In this document: piece after piece, positions 35,609 to 44,913 of the stretch
Position numbering within the stretch: position 1 is the stretch's first letter
How the letters are laid out: each line of letters starts with the position of its first letter
DNA from: an uncultured Oscillospiraceae bacterium
Lineage (GTDB): Bacteria; Bacillota; Clostridia; Oscillospirales; Oscillospiraceae
Assembly: GCA_934675115.1 (NCBI GenBank)
Contig: CAKUPH010000002.1
Coordinates: forward strand, 1 to 64,000
Length of the DNA: 64,000 nucleotides
Direction: 5' to 3'
Program-made: the position numbers and the translations under genes
Notes under the pieces: model-generated
The model's input: the letters and a program-made list of their open reading frames with translations, nothing else
Database searches by the model: none
What the model was told of the DNA's origin: nothing

Positions 35609-36079
35609 ATGGGAAACGTGATCGCGGTATGCACCAGCCCTGCCAAGGGGACACAGAAGACCAACGTGGGCGCCGGAAAATTCATTGAGGACTGGGGCAT
35701 CGAGGGCGACGCCCACGCCGGAAAGTGGCATCGTCAGGTGTCTCTGCTGAGCTGGGACAAGATCGAGGCCTTTCGCGCCCGGGGGGCCGAGGTCCACGAC
35801 GGAGACTTCGGAGAAAATCTGGTGGTGTCCGGCATCGACTTCCGGACGCTGCCCATCGGCACGAAGTTCCAATGCAGCGACGTGGTGCTGGAGCTGACCC
35901 AGATCGGCAAGGAGTGCCACAACGGCTGTCAGATCTTTCAGAAGATGGGCGAGTGCATCATGCCCCGGGAAGGGGTATTTACCAGAGTGCTCCACGGCGG
36001 CACTATCTCCGTGGGGGATACGCTGACTGTTATTTCAACCCCGAAAAACCGCTTATCAACCGAGAATATGGAGGAATGA
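35609..36079 (+). CDS. MOSC-domain protein
   Basis: This 156-residue stand-alone MOSC domain has GIEGDAHAGKWHRQVSLLSWDKIE, DFGENLVVSGIDF, and the conserved cysteine region ECHNGCQIFQKMGECIMPREGVF. MOSC proteins handle sulfur bound to molybdenum cofactor or reduce N-hydroxylated compounds with it. In this operon a role in cofactor sulfuration or transfer is likely. It starts 4 nt after moaA. Confidence 0.9.
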   Translation: MGNVIAVCTSPAKGTQKTNVGAGKFIEDWGIEGDAHAGKWHRQVSLLSWDKIEAFRARGAEVHDGDFGENLVVSGIDFRTLPIGTKFQCSDVVLELTQIGKECHNGCQIFQKMGECIMPREGVFTRVLHGGTISVGDTLTVISTPKNRLSTENMEE

Positions 36080-36082
36080 ACC

Positions 36083-36577
36083 ATGAAATACAAAGCGGCC
36101 ATCATCACCGCCAGCGACAGCGGCTATGCCGGGAACCGGGAGGATCAGTCCGGCCCCGCCGCCCGGGAGCTGCTGGAGCAGGCGGGCTTTGAGGTAGTCC
36201 ATTACGTCATGCTGCCCGACGACCGGGCCATGCTGTCCGCAGAGCTTGCCCGCCTGTGCGACGAGGACGCGGCGGCGCTGGTGGTCACCACCGGCGGCAC
36301 CGGCTTCTCCTCCCGGGACTGCACCCCAGAGGCCACCATGGACGTGGTGGAGCGGCCCACCCCCGGCATCCCCGAGTCCATGCGGGCCTACTCCGCCCAG
36401 TTCACGGACCGGGCCATGCTCAGCCGCGCCGCCGCGGGCATCCGGAAGGGTACCCTCATTGTGAACCTCCCCGGCTCGCCGAAGGCGGTGCGGGAGTGCC
36501 TGGAGCACATTCTCCCGGCGCTGGGCCACGGGTTGGACATCCTCCGGGGAAACGACGCGAACTGCGCCCGCCATTGA
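36083..36577 (+). CDS. mogA: Molybdopterin adenylyltransferase MogA
   Basis: MogA activates molybdopterin by adenylylation before MoeA inserts metal. The 164-residue protein has ITASDSGYAGNREDQSGPAA, VVTTGGTGFSSRDCTPEAT and the C-terminal IVNLPGSPKAVRECL. It is the last gene of the operon, closed by a terminator at 36649-36675. MoaD and MoaE, needed for the dithiolene step, are not in the operon. Confidence 0.95.
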   Translation: MKYKAAIITASDSGYAGNREDQSGPAARELLEQAGFEVVHYVMLPDDRAMLSAELARLCDEDAAALVVTTGGTGFSSRDCTPEATMDVVERPTPGIPESMRAYSAQFTDRAMLSRAAAGIRKGTLIVNLPGSPKAVRECLEHILPALGHGLDILRGNDANCARH

Positions 36578-36648
36578 ATTGTAAAATTTTTGTGAAAATT
36601 TGTCGGGGAAAATCCCTTGACAGATGTTATGTAACCCGATGATGAATA

Positions 36649-36675
36649 AAAAGCGCCGGCTCCGCCGGCGCTTTT
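36649..36675 (+). terminator. Terminator of the molybdenum cofactor operon
   Basis: Perfect 12-bp arms AAAAGCGCCGGC/GCCGGCGCTTTT with loop TCC. Confidence 0.9.
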
Positions 36676-36678
36676 CCC

Positions 36679-36718
36679 TGTGGAAAACTTTGTGGAAGTT
36701 GTGGAAGTCCTGCGGAAG
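36679..36718 (-). repeat. TTCCACA repeat cluster, copy 2
   Basis: On the minus strand CTTCCGCA, CTTCCACA, CTTCCACA and TTTTCCACA follow each other with spacings of 11, 9 and 12 bp. The last 28 bp (36706-36679) match copy 1 near 9.7 kb with one difference. This copy starts 4 bp after a terminator. Confidence 0.7.
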
Positions 36719-36871
36719 CAGGGATTGCGCCGTTTTGTCTCCGGGAAAGGGCGGATGGAGTATTCATTTTTTCCTGTATATAATTTGTCAAAAGAAATTA
36801 TGAGCGAAACGCCCAAATGAATGCCACAAAAATTGTCTGATTTGCCGAGCCCGATTCTGTAAAAATCCGCA

Positions 36872-36901
36872 TTGAAAAACGCCGCGGAATCGTGTTATGA
36901 T
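36872..36901 (+). promoter_or_regulatory. Promoter of the gene at 36950
   Basis: TTGAAA (36872-36877), 18 bp, TATGAT (36896-36901). Confidence 0.55.
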
Positions 36902-36949
36902 ATGGCTATAAAGCAAATATCCAAAATATTTCAACAGGAGGAATGTACG

Positions 36950-37393
36950 ATGCTGATCAGTGAGATCATGGAAAAGGCAGGGGCGACCACCGCTGCGGAC
37001 AATATGGCCAACCATCTGGCGGACAGAGTGCGCAACATCTGGCTGAAGAACCGGAACGCCGGTGTGGATCAGTGGGAGGAGAACTTCTACGAGGCTCCCG
37101 ACGGCGTGAGCTTCCTGCGCAGCGAGAGCTTCCCCAATCTGGTGGGCATGGATTACATTTTCAAGTGGTGGGGCAACGCCGATCTGGAGGGCCTGGCCGG
37201 TGAGCTGGAGGTCCTCTGGAAGGTGAATGAGAACGGCGAGGTCGATATTTTCAAGACATGGATCCGCTTTGCCGACCGTGACTTTGTCATCGGCACCGTC
37301 CGCGAGGAGAGCGCCAAGCGTGAGGTTAACCGCCGCGACTTCCGCGCCGCCTTCGCCCAGTGGCAGAAGCTGTACGCCAACCGCCAGAAGTAA
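36950..37393 (+). CDS. Conserved protein of unknown function
   Basis: I do not recognise this 147-residue protein. It is soluble, acidic to neutral and rich in aromatic residues (WLKNRN, WEENFYEAPDGVSFLRSESFPNLVGMDYIFKWWGNADLEG, WIRFADRDFVIGTVREESAKREVNRRDFRAAFAQW). A perfectly spaced AGGAGG, a clear promoter and a strong terminator show that it is a real, independently expressed gene. Confidence 0.75.
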   Translation: MLISEIMEKAGATTAADNMANHLADRVRNIWLKNRNAGVDQWEENFYEAPDGVSFLRSESFPNLVGMDYIFKWWGNADLEGLAGELEVLWKVNENGEVDIFKTWIRFADRDFVIGTVREESAKREVNRRDFRAAFAQWQKLYANRQK

Positions 37394-37410
37394 AAATTTT
37401 TCCCGAATGA

Positions 37411-37445
37411 AAAACCTCCCCGGACAGTGTCCGGGGAGGTTTTTG
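37411..37445. terminator. Bidirectional terminator
   Basis: AAAACCTCCCCGGA/TCCGGGGAGGTTTT arms with a short loop. It serves the unknown gene (+) and the nuclease gene (-), which converge. Confidence 0.88.
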
Positions 37446-37461
37446 CTTTGTGGTTATTCGA

Positions 37462-38361
37462 TTACGGCTTGCACTGGCCGCAGGGCGTGTACCCCTGCGC
37501 GATGAGGTTCTCCCGGGTGCCGGAGTAGTCCTGCCGGTTGCTCTCGCTGATGGAGTCGGCGCAGGCCGCGCCGGGCTGGTGGAACTTCTTCGAGTTGGTG
37601 TTGAGCACGTAGCTGACGATCTCGCCGTTGGACTCGCTGTCCGCCAGATGGCTGTCCCCGTCGGCGTAGCTGATGACCACGCCGGGCTGGACGTTGTAGA
37701 CGTACACGTTGTAGCATACGCCCTCGCCGCCGTCCTCTACGGACAGGGCCTCCATCTGCACGCCCCGGGCCACCAGTTCATCCTCGCAGAAAATGGGCGT
37801 CACCCGGTAGAGCACGTGGTACTCCGTCTCCTTGACAAAGTCAGCCACCAGATTCTCAAAGGGGAGCATCCCCACCACGTTCATGTACCGGGTGCCGGTG
37901 ATGAGGTTCCGGTCGTTGGCGTTTTCCGCCGTCAGCTGGTAGCCGATGAGGTGGCAGCGGTTGTAGAGGTACTTGCCGTCTACGCAGTCGTACTTGGCGG
38001 TTTTCCAGCCGGAGGGCTTCACCTGTCCGATGTTCCCCCGTTTTTCGGTGGGCATGGTCTCAAGGCATACGTTGGCGTAGGCCGGGCCGCAGCGGCCCAG
38101 CCCGTCCAGCGGGCTGTAATCCTCAAAGGCGGTGGTGCTGCCCTTGTCCGCATCCGGGAAGTCGGGGACATTGTCGTTGAGCACCACGTAGGCCTCGCCG
38201 CTGTACTCCGGGATGTCGTCAAGGGAGAAGGTAAAGCTCCCGGCGGACAGCTCCTGACCGGGCGCGGGGGTCCCGGCGGGGACGTCCATGGCGCCGCAGC
38301 CGGACAGCGCCAGCAGCAGGGCGGTGAGCAGGGCCAGACGGGCAAAGATCTTCTGTTTCAT
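37462..38361 (-). CDS. Secreted DNA/RNA non-specific endonuclease (lipoprotein)
   Basis: The 299-residue precursor has a lipoprotein signal (KIFARLALLTALLLALSGCGA). An Endonuclease_NS_2-type domain has YLYNRCHLIGYQLTAENANDRNLITGTRYMNVVGMLPFE (about residues 130-170), where the histidine and asparagines fit the beta-beta-alpha metal nuclease site. EndA/NucA-like enzymes degrade DNA outside the cell. The C-terminus adds GTRENLIAQGYTPCGQCKP, like the Ada/DNA-entry nuclease cysteine tail. The start overlaps the stop of the upstream gene by 4 nt. Confidence 0.85.
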   Translation of the reverse strand: MKQKIFARLALLTALLLALSGCGAMDVPAGTPAPGQELSAGSFTFSLDDIPEYSGEAYVVLNDNVPDFPDADKGSTTAFEDYSPLDGLGRCGPAYANVCLETMPTEKRGNIGQVKPSGWKTAKYDCVDGKYLYNRCHLIGYQLTAENANDRNLITGTRYMNVVGMLPFENLVADFVKETEYHVLYRVTPIFCEDELVARGVQMEALSVEDGGEGVCYNVYVYNVQPGVVISYADGDSHLADSESNGEIVSYVLNTNSKKFHQPGAACADSISESNRQDYSGTRENLIAQGYTPCGQCKP

Positions 38362-38765
38362 CGGGTGTAAACTTCCTTTGTGATTTTTTCGTGGGAGTGG
38401 CCGGAAAATTCCTCCGTCCCGGCCAGCGTCCACCCCTCCGGCGGCAGGGCGACGGCCAGATCGAAGGGGTACGTCCGGTTCCAGCGGTACACGATGAGCC
38501 GGTCCGCCCGGGCGAGGGCCGCCGCCGGGTCGGAAAGCTCCACAAAGCATGCGTCAGCGGCCCCGGCTTTGTCGAAAAAGTCCTCGTCCGCCGAAATATG
38601 TTCCGCCTGCTCCGGCCCGAACTGCCGGGCGGAGTACGGGCTCATCCACAGCTGCCCTCCGGCGGCGTCGGCCAGAATGTGCTCCCGGACGATCCGGTCC
38701 TGACTCTGGCGGCGGCGGTTGAAGGCCATGCCGCCCCGGTCGTCCGCGCAGATGATGAGGGTCAT
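38358..38765 (-). CDS. Conserved protein of unknown function
   Basis: The 135-residue protein starts MTLIICADDRGGMAFNRRRQSQDRIVREHIL and contains WMSPYSARQF and WNRTYPFDLAVALPPEGW. I believe it belongs to a family sometimes labelled ribonuclease Z in gut Firmicutes, but no metallo-beta-lactamase motif is visible, so I assign no function. It is translationally coupled to the downstream secreted nuclease (4-nt overlap), which suggests a shared task. AAAGGGGA precedes the ATG. Confidence 0.7.
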   Translation of the reverse strand: MTLIICADDRGGMAFNRRRQSQDRIVREHILADAAGGQLWMSPYSARQFGPEQAEHISADEDFFDKAGAADACFVELSDPAAALARADRLIVYRWNRTYPFDLAVALPPEGWTLAGTEEFSGHSHEKITKEVYTR

Positions 38766-38802
38766 GAGATGATTCCCCTTTCCGCCGCGGTCAGCGGCGC
38801 GT

Positions 38803-39570
38803 TTATTTCTGCGGCTGGAAGCCGCACAGGTCCTTTACCACCGCTCCGGCGCAGATCAGCCCGGCCACCGACGGCACAAAGGCGTTGCTCCCCGGCACCT
38901 GCCGCCGCTGGGTGCACGTCCGCGCGGTGCCCGGCGGGCAGACGCAGTGGTTCTTGCAGCTGATCTCCTCGGTCTCCATGGGCGTCATGGCGGGCTCCTG
39001 AGAGTACACCACCTTCAGCTTCGGAATGCCCCGTTTTTTCAGCTCCTTGCGCATGATCCGGGCCAGCGGGCACATGGATGTCTTGTAGATGTCCGCCACC
39101 TGAAAGGCGGTGGGGTCCATCTTGTTCCCCGCCCCCATGCAGCTGATGATGGGCGTCCCGGCGCGGTAAGCCTGCTCCACCAGCGCCAGCTTGCCGGTGA
39201 CGGTGTCGATGGCGTCGATGACGTAGTCGTACCGGGTGAAGTCAAACTGCTCCGCCGTCTGGGGGCCGTAGAAGGTCTTGTGGACGTTCACCGCCGCGTT
39301 GGGGTTGATGTCCAGTACCCGCTCCCGGGCCACGTCCACCTTGTACTTGCCGATGGTGCTGCGGGTGGCGATGATCTGCCGGTTGAGGTTGGTCAGGCAC
39401 ACCCGGTCGTCGTCGATGAGATCCAGCGTGCCGATCCCGCTGCGGGCCAGCGCCTCCACGGCGTAGCCGCCCACGCCGCCGATGCCGAACACGGCCACCC
39501 GGGCGGCGCGGAGCCGGTCCATGGCCTCCCGGCCCAGCAAAAGCTCCGTGCGGGAAAACTGATCTAACAT
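38803..39570 (-). CDS. tcdA: tRNA threonylcarbamoyladenosine dehydratase TcdA
   Basis: The 255-residue E1-like enzyme cyclises t6A37 of tRNA to ct6A using ATP. It has the adenylation loop VAVFGIGGVGGYAVEALARSGIG, DDDRVCLTNLNRQI and the TcdA-type DYVIDAIDTVTGKLAL, GAGNKMDPTAFQVADIYKTSMCPLAR. A C-terminal cysteine cluster SCKNHCVCPPGTARTC is also present. MoeB was considered because of the nearby molybdenum genes, but the DPTAF block and length identify TcdA. It may be cotranscribed with the two downstream genes. Confidence 0.93.
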   Translation of the reverse strand: MLDQFSRTELLLGREAMDRLRAARVAVFGIGGVGGYAVEALARSGIGTLDLIDDDRVCLTNLNRQIIATRSTIGKYKVDVARERVLDINPNAAVNVHKTFYGPQTAEQFDFTRYDYVIDAIDTVTGKLALVEQAYRAGTPIISCMGAGNKMDPTAFQVADIYKTSMCPLARIMRKELKKRGIPKLKVVYSQEPAMTPMETEEISCKNHCVCPPGTARTCTQRRQVPGSNAFVPSVAGLICAGAVVKDLCGFQPQK

Positions 39571-39847
39571 AAGTCAAGCCTCGCTTCTGATAGACAGCAG
39601 ATCGGCGGCTGTCCGCCGCCGAATTGCATACAAATATGGTATGTAAATGATGATAGCATGACCGGGCCCCGGTGTCAATGATGCGGGGGCGATTGCTCCA
39701 GCGGAATTTTTTGAAAAATTTTTCGCGAAAAAATGCCGTATGGGAAGCGCAGAACGAAAAAACAGTGAAAAACTATGCAGCCAGTTAATTGTTTTTCGCT
39801 GCCCCTTGCCGTAAGGTAGCAATAACTATAATTGTGAGGTGTTGCAC
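39571..39847. other. Intergenic region tcdA/SLH protein
   Basis: This AT-rich region separates divergent genes. A TATAAT at 39827-39832 lies only 16 bp before the SLH gene start and has no good -35, so I do not call it as the promoter. The stretch 39710-39735 is a poly-T/A palindrome (GAATTTTTTGAAAAATTTTTCGCG). No gene is seen. Confidence 0.4.
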
Positions 39848-42800
39848 ATGAAATGCAGAAAATGGCTGGGCCTGCTTCTGGCGGCGGTGCTGTGCGTGGC
39901 CGCGCTGCCGATGGCGGCGAATGCAGCGAGCGCCAGCCCCTTTGACGGCGGCAGCGGTACGGTGGCTGACCCGTATCTGATCTCCACCAAGGAGCAGCTG
40001 AACGAAGTGCGGAATTATCTGAGTGCTTCGTTTAAGATGACCGCTGACATTGAATTTACCGACGCTGATTTTTCACCTGGCGGCGATTTTTATAACAGCG
40101 GGAAAGGCTGGAAACCCATAGGAGTCAACGAAAATAATACCTTCACCGGTACCTTTGACGGCGACGGACATATGATAAGCGGCCTCACATGCGGGGCTTG
40201 GTATTTTACTGGCCTTTTCGGCTATGCAGAGAAAGCATCCATAATGAATCTTAATATGGATGATGTCAGCATATCCGGGAAAGATGCCGTTGGTGCCATT
40301 GTTGGTTATCTCCGTAGAGGAAGCATAAGCGGCTGTACTGTATATGGTGGCTCAATATCTGGCCAAAGTTGGGTCGGTGGTGTTGTTGGTTACGCATATG
40401 TATACGAAGGCACTATCAGCAACTGTGGAAATATGGCTCAGGTGAGGGGTAAAAGCCCTGTCGGTGGTATTGCTGGATATATATACTGCGTAAATGATGA
40501 TGGTACTAGCACTTGCTTCAATACCGGTGCCGTAACCGCCAATGTAGGCACCGAGAATATTACCTGTATTGCAGGCGGTATTGCTGGGGATGTGTATGGC
40601 TATGTGGAAAAATGTTATAATACCGGCGCAGTCACCGTAGAAGCGGGCAGCAATACCGCCACTAACGCTGCCGGTGGCATTGCGGGCAGTGCGGGCCGCT
40701 ACGTTCTAAACGGTGTGGCCCGACCGTGCAAAATTATTAATTGCTATAACGCCGGTGCGATTGAGAATACCTATAGTTCTGGCGCTGCTGGAGGAGTGGC
40801 GGGATATGCTATTGAGCTCACTATCGACTACTGCTACAATGTGGGAACGGTAACAGGCGGCAAACTGGCATTTCTCGAATTTTATGGAGAACATGGTGCT
40901 ATTGCCGGCGAAAGCGGCATTCTCACCGGTTGCTATTATATGGACAATGCCACTCCGGATGTTGGTACTTCTACTTCCTTCACTACCAAAGCGACCATGT
41001 GCAGTTCCGATGAAATGATGCGGCAGTCCACATTTTTGGCATTTGATTTCAACGAGATATGGACGATGGCGGGCAATGCGGACTACCCCTATCCCGAATT
41101 GCAGGCGAATCCCATGACATCCGTTGCGAAAACGCTGACCGGCATCACCATTGAGGGCGCTTCTGAGGCGGAAATTCCGGCTGAGGGAAGCACCACTGTA
41201 AAACTGACTGCCGCAGGCAGTTATACAAGCCAGTATGGTGCGAGCAGTAAAGACCTGACGAATTCCGCGATTTGGAGTGTTGTGGATACGCCCGCTGGCA
41301 TCAGTGTAAATAAGGGCGTTGTCACGATCGCGTCTTCTGCCGCGGCGGGGGATATTACCGTCAATGCTGCTTATAACGGAAAGTCGGCGACGCACACGAT
41401 CACGCTGACGGGACCTTGTGCGAGTGGCCAGCACAACTTCGGCGAGTACACCGTTGTCACCCTTCCCACCGCCACGGCGAAGGGGAAGGAGACCGGAACC
41501 TGCTCCGTGTGCGGCGCCACGGTGACCCGCTCCATCCCGGCGAGTGCGGAAGCCGCCGTGACCGTGGGCGGCGTGAAGCTGACGAAGGACGCGCCCTATT
41601 ATGTGAATGGAAACAACAAAGCGCTGACCGCCGATGAGTTGACCGGCGGCGCGTACAACGCTTACTATGACGCGGCCAGCAGGACGCTGACCCTCAACGG
41701 GCTGGAGATCGATAACTATAATGGCAACGGCATTGACGCCGATGGAGCGCTGACGCTGGTCCTGAAGGGAACAAATTCGATCAAGCTCTGGTGCAGTTGG
41801 AATGACACCCGTAATTATAATAAAGGTATTCGGACGAATACGCTCGTTATTCAAGGCGATGGAAGTCTTAGCTTTGATTTAGGCTCGAATCAAGCGTTTA
41901 GAGGATCGTGTATATATAACGGCATAAATGTTGATGAGCTTTACATGAAGAGCGGTAATGTTACGGTCGCTTATTCGTATAATGCCGGAGTGTTTGCGGA
42001 AGAACTGCAAATTTCCGGCGGCAGCCTTACTGTTGCAGGGCCGGGCAGCCACGCGTTTAGTGCCCGGCATATTGTGATCGCGGGCGGCACACTCACCGGA
42101 TATACCACTGCATCCATTTCACACAGTGACTGGTCGGAAGCCTGCCATGCCGTCTCCTCCCAACCGGAGTTCAGCGGCTGCGGCACCTACATGATCATGG
42201 CCGGCAATAAGAAAGATGGTGAAGAAGCGGTTTCTGTGTCTCGGGATGATACGCTGACAAGGTATCGGTATCTTCAGATCACAGCGAAGAATGTCAGCCA
42301 CACACCGGTGACTGACCCGGCGGTTGCCGCAACGTGCACTGCCACCGGCCTGACCGAAGGCCAGCATTGCGCTGGCTGCGGCGCGATCCTGACGCCGCGG
42401 ACGGCTGTCAACGCCCTGGGCCACACCTATGGCGAGTACGTGTCGAACAACGACGCGACCTGCACGGAAGACGGCACCAAGACGGCGAAGTGCGTCCGCT
42501 GCGACGCGACGGACACAGTGACGGATACCGGCAGCGCCACGGGCCACAGCTTTGGCGCGAAGGCGTCTGACAAGCTGGCGAGTGCTGCAACCTGTACGGA
42601 AGCCGCAAAGTACTATGTGCAGTGCGATAATTGCGACGCCGTGAGCGAAACCGAGACGGTTACGGTTGGTGCCCCTAACGGCCATGACTGGAAAGAAGCG
42701 ACCTGCACCGTGCCTAAGACGTGCAGGACCTGCGATGCGACTGAAGGTAACGCTCTGGGCCACGATTTCGGCGACTACGAAGTGACCACCCCCGCGACCT

Positions 42801-44518
42801 GCACGGAGAAGGGTGAAAAGACCGCAACGTGCAGCAGATGCGATGCGAAGGATGTGCAGGAGATCCCCGCCACGGGCCACACAGAAGTGACCGACCCGGC
42901 AGTCGAGCCGACCTGCACGGAACCGGGCAAGACCGAGGGCAAGCACTGCTCTGTCTGCAACGAAATTCTGGTGGAACAGACCGTGATCCCCGCCACGGGC
43001 CACACTCCGGCGACTGCCGTCAAGGAAAACGAAGTTCCCGCGACCTGCACCACTGACGGCACCTACGACGAAGTGGTGTACTGCTCTGCCTGCCGGACGG
43101 AACTCAGCCGCGAGAAGAAGACCATCGAGAAGCTGGGCCACAGCTTCACGAACTACGTGTCCGACAACAACGCGACCTGCACGGAAGACGGCACCAAGAC
43201 GGCGAAGTGCGTCCGCTGCGACGCGACGGACACAGTGACGGATACCGGCAGCGCCACGGGCCACAGCTTTGGCGCGAAGGCGTCTGACAAGCTGGCGAGT
43301 GCTGCAACCTGTACGGAAGCCGCAAAGTACTATGTGCAGTGCGATAATTGCGACGCCGTGAGCGAAACCGAGACGGTTACGGTTGGTGCCCCTAACGGCC
43401 ATGACTGGAAAGAAGCGACCTGCACCGTGCCTAAGACGTGCAGGACCTGCGATGCGACTGAAGGTAACGCTCTGGGCCACGATTTCGGCGACTACGAAGT
43501 GACCACCCCCGCGACCTGCACGGAGAAGGGTGAAAAGACCGCAACGTGCAGCAGATGCGATGCGAAGGATGTGCAGGAGATCCCCGCCACGGGCCACACA
43601 GAAGTGACCGACCCGGCAGTCGAGCCGACCTGCACGGAACCGGGCAAGACCGAGGGCAAGCACTGCTCTGTCTGCAACGAAATTCTGGTGGAACAGACCG
43701 TGATCCCCGCCAAGGGCCACACCCCCGGAACCGCTACCCGCGAGAACGAGACAGCCGCCACCTGCACCGCCGACGGCTCCTACGACGAAGTGGTGTATTG
43801 CTCCGTCTGCAATACGGAGATCAGCCGCAATCACAAGACCACCGCGAAGACCGGCCACAGCTTCGGCGGCAACCTCGAGTACTGCGCCAACGGCTGCGGC
43901 ACGAAGAACCCCGGCTACGTTCCGCCCTATCAGCCGCCGTACATCCCGCCGGTGGATCCCGTCCAGCCGCCTGAGCCGGAAGAGCCCGAAAATCCCTTCA
44001 CCGACGTGGGCGAGGATGATTTCTTCTTTGATCCGGTGATCTGGGCCGTGGGCGAGGGCATCACCTCCGGCGCCGGAGACGGTAAATTTGACCCCTACGG
44101 CATCTGCACACGGGCCCAGATGGTGACCTTTCTCTGGCGTGCGGCGGGCAAGCCGGAGCCGGTGAGCGCAGTCAACCCCTTCACCGACGTGGCGGAGAGC
44201 GCCTACTATTACAAGGCCGTGCTGTGGGCGGTGGAAAAGGGCATCACCAAGGGTACCAGAGCCACGACCTTCAGCCCGGACGACACCTGCACCCGCGCAC
44301 AGGCGATGACCTTCCTGTATCGTCTGGCCGGTATGCCGGAGACGGACGGAACTGCTCCCTTTAATGACGTAAACGAGACAGCATATTATTATGATGCCGT
44401 GATCTGGGGCGTCGCGGGAAAAATCACGACGGGAACGAGCACCACCACATTCTCGCCGGATGATCTCTGCACCCGCGGCCAGATCGTGACCTTCCTCTAC
44501 CGTTATCTTGTGAAGTGA
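39848..44518 (+). CDS. Large SLH-anchored surface protein with Cys-rich repeats
   Basis: The 1556-residue exported protein has a signal peptide (to about residue 28) and a GLUG-like beta-repeat region (residues 30-420: [25 protein letters not shown]). An Ig-like segment and a second beta region follow. A chain of repeats with two CxxC pairs each comes next (about 520-560 and 815-1360, such as [19 protein letters not shown]). Three SLH domains end it (about 1380-1556), which bind secondary wall polymer. Residues 869-1049 and 1108-1288 are identical because 542 bp are exactly duplicated. The N-terminal two thirds are more AT-rich than the rest. The ATG follows TGAGGTG. An adhesin or scaffold role is likely. 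Confidence 0.85.
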   Translation: MKCRKWLGLLLAAVLCVAALPMAANAASASPFDGGSGTVADPYLISTKEQLNEVRNYLSASFKMTADIEFTDADFSPGGDFYNSGKGWKPIGVNENNTFTGTFDGDGHMISGLTCGAWYFTGLFGYAEKASIMNLNMDDVSISGKDAVGAIVGYLRRGSISGCTVYGGSISGQSWVGGVVGYAYVYEGTISNCGNMAQVRGKSPVGGIAGYIYCVNDDGTSTCFNTGAVTANVGTENITCIAGGIAGDVYGYVEKCYNTGAVTVEAGSNTATNAAGGIAGSAGRYVLNGVARPCKIINCYNAGAIENTYSSGAAGGVAGYAIELTIDYCYNVGTVTGGKLAFLEFYGEHGAIAGESGILTGCYYMDNATPDVGTSTSFTTKATMCSSDEMMRQSTFLAFDFNEIWTMAGNADYPYPELQANPMTSVAKTLTGITIEGASEAEIPAEGSTTVKLTAAGSYTSQYGASSKDLTNSAIWSVVDTPAGISVNKGVVTIASSAAAGDITVNAAYNGKSATHTITLTGPCASGQHNFGEYTVVTLPTATAKGKETGTCSVCGATVTRSIPASAEAAVTVGGVKLTKDAPYYVNGNNKALTADELTGGAYNAYYDAASRTLTLNGLEIDNYNGNGIDADGALTLVLKGTNSIKLWCSWNDTRNYNKGIRTNTLVIQGDGSLSFDLGSNQAFRGSCIYNGINVDELYMKSGNVTVAYSYNAGVFAEELQISGGSLTVAGPGSHAFSARHIVIAGGTLTGYTTASISHSDWSEACHAVSSQPEFSGCGTYMIMAGNKKDGEEAVSVSRDDTLTRYRYLQITAKNVSHTPVTDPAVAATCTATGLTEGQHCAGCGAILTPRTAVNALGHTYGEYVSNNDATCTEDGTKTAKCVRCDATDTVTDTGSATGHSFGAKASDKLASAATCTEAAKYYVQCDNCDAVSETETVTVGAPNGHDWKEATCTVPKTCRTCDATEGNALGHDFGDYEVTTPATCTEKGEKTATCSRCDAKDVQEIPATGHTEVTDPAVEPTCTEPGKTEGKHCSVCNEILVEQTVIPATGHTPATAVKENEVPATCTTDGTYDEVVYCSACRTELSREKKTIEKLGHSFTNYVSDNNATCTEDGTKTAKCVRCDATDTVTDTGSATGHSFGAKASDKLASAATCTEAAKYYVQCDNCDAVSETETVTVGAPNGHDWKEATCTVPKTCRTCDATEGNALGHDFGDYEVTTPATCTEKGEKTATCSRCDAKDVQEIPATGHTEVTDPAVEPTCTEPGKTEGKHCSVCNEILVEQTVIPAKGHTPGTATRENETAATCTADGSYDEVVYCSVCNTEISRNHKTTAKTGHSFGGNLEYCANGCGTKNPGYVPPYQPPYIPPVDPVQPPEPEEPENPFTDVGEDDFFFDPVIWAVGEGITSGAGDGKFDPYGICTRAQMVTFLWRAAGKPEPVSAVNPFTDVAESAYYYKAVLWAVEKGITKGTRATTFSPDDTCTRAQAMTFLYRLAGMPETDGTAPFNDVNETAYYYDAVIWGVAGKITTGTSTTTFSPDDLCTRGQIVTFLYRYLVK
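42454..43712 (+). repeat. Exact 542-bp duplication, 717-bp period
   Basis: Bases 42454-42995 and 43171-43712 appear identical throughout. They lie in frame 717 bp (239 codons) apart inside the SLH protein gene. Identity also at silent sites shows a recent duplication or gene conversion. Confidence 0.85.
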
Positions 44519-44526
44519 GTGAATCG

Positions 44527-44567
44527 AAAAACCCCCGGGAGCTGATGTTCAGCTCCCGGGGGTTTTT
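44527..44567. terminator. Strong terminator after the SLH protein gene
   Basis: Perfect 19-bp arms (44527-44545 / 44549-44567) with loop TGT and five T's. It also lies just beyond the stop of the convergent XRE gene. Confidence 0.93.
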
Positions 44568-44569
44568 GT

Positions 44570-44821
44570 TTAGAGAGGCCGATCCGGCTCTGCCGGATTT
44601 GCGCGGCCCATAGGGCGGGACTGATCCGGCCGGGTGCCCAGCAGGTAATCCGCCGAAATATTATAGAGCTTGCACAGGGTGATGAGATGGCGGACGGGCA
44701 GTTCGTTTGCGCCGCGCTCGTAGCGGGCGTACATGGTCTGGGAGGTCCCCAGCGCCTGCGCCACCTGCTGCTGGGTCAGGTCGTTGTCCTCCCGGAGGGC
44801 GCGAAGCCGGTACAGATTCAT
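44570..44821 (-). CDS. XRE-family helix-turn-helix regulator
   Basis: The 83-residue protein is a Cro/C1-type DNA-binding domain: LRALREDNDLTQQQVAQALGTSQTMYARYERGANELPVRHLITLCKLYNISADYLLGT. A short tail follows. It lacks a sensor or oligomerisation domain. The start at MNLYRL is taken because the helix 1 region begins there; the ribosome site is weak. It faces the divergent zinc-ribbon gene across a region with two matching dyads (44871-44913), which it probably binds. Confidence 0.85.
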   Translation of the reverse strand: MNLYRLRALREDNDLTQQQVAQALGTSQTMYARYERGANELPVRHLITLCKLYNISADYLLGTRPDQSRPMGRANPAEPDRPL

Positions 44822-44870
44822 AGCACCACAACTTTCTTCAAGGCTGATATGCAGTGCCGCAATCATATAA

Positions 44871-44913
44871 TAGTAAAGATATTTACTGTTGACTCTAGTA
44901 AATATCTTTACTA
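44871..44913. promoter_or_regulatory. Twin operators in the XRE/zinc-ribbon divergent region
   Basis: A 17-bp perfect inverted repeat (44871-44887 / 44897-44913) has a 9-bp centre. Each arm is itself a near-palindrome: AGTAAAGATATTTACT at 44872-44887 and AGTAAATATCTTTACT at 44897-44912. Together they look like two sites for one dimeric repressor, 25 bp apart. Confidence 0.75.

Larger units (their letters stand above)
36578..36949. other. Intergenic region with terminator and TTCCACA repeats
   Basis: It holds the mogA terminator (36649-36675), the second copy of the TTCCACA repeat cluster (36679-36718, minus strand) and the promoter of the next gene (36872-36901). I see no gene. Confidence 0.6.

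Noticed and set aside
36617-36645. TTGACA at 36617 as a promoter
   Set aside because: No -10 of any quality is found 16-18 bp downstream, and a terminator follows within 30 bp.
38803-39570. Assignment of the ThiF-family gene as moeB because of the nearby molybdenum operon
   Set aside because: The DPTAFQVADIYKTSMCPLAR block and C-terminal cysteine cluster are those of TcdA, and the gene is outside the operon on the other strand.
42454-43712. CRISPR-like or IS-related repeat
   Set aside because: The duplicated units are long, in frame and coding; there is no spacer regularity or transposase.
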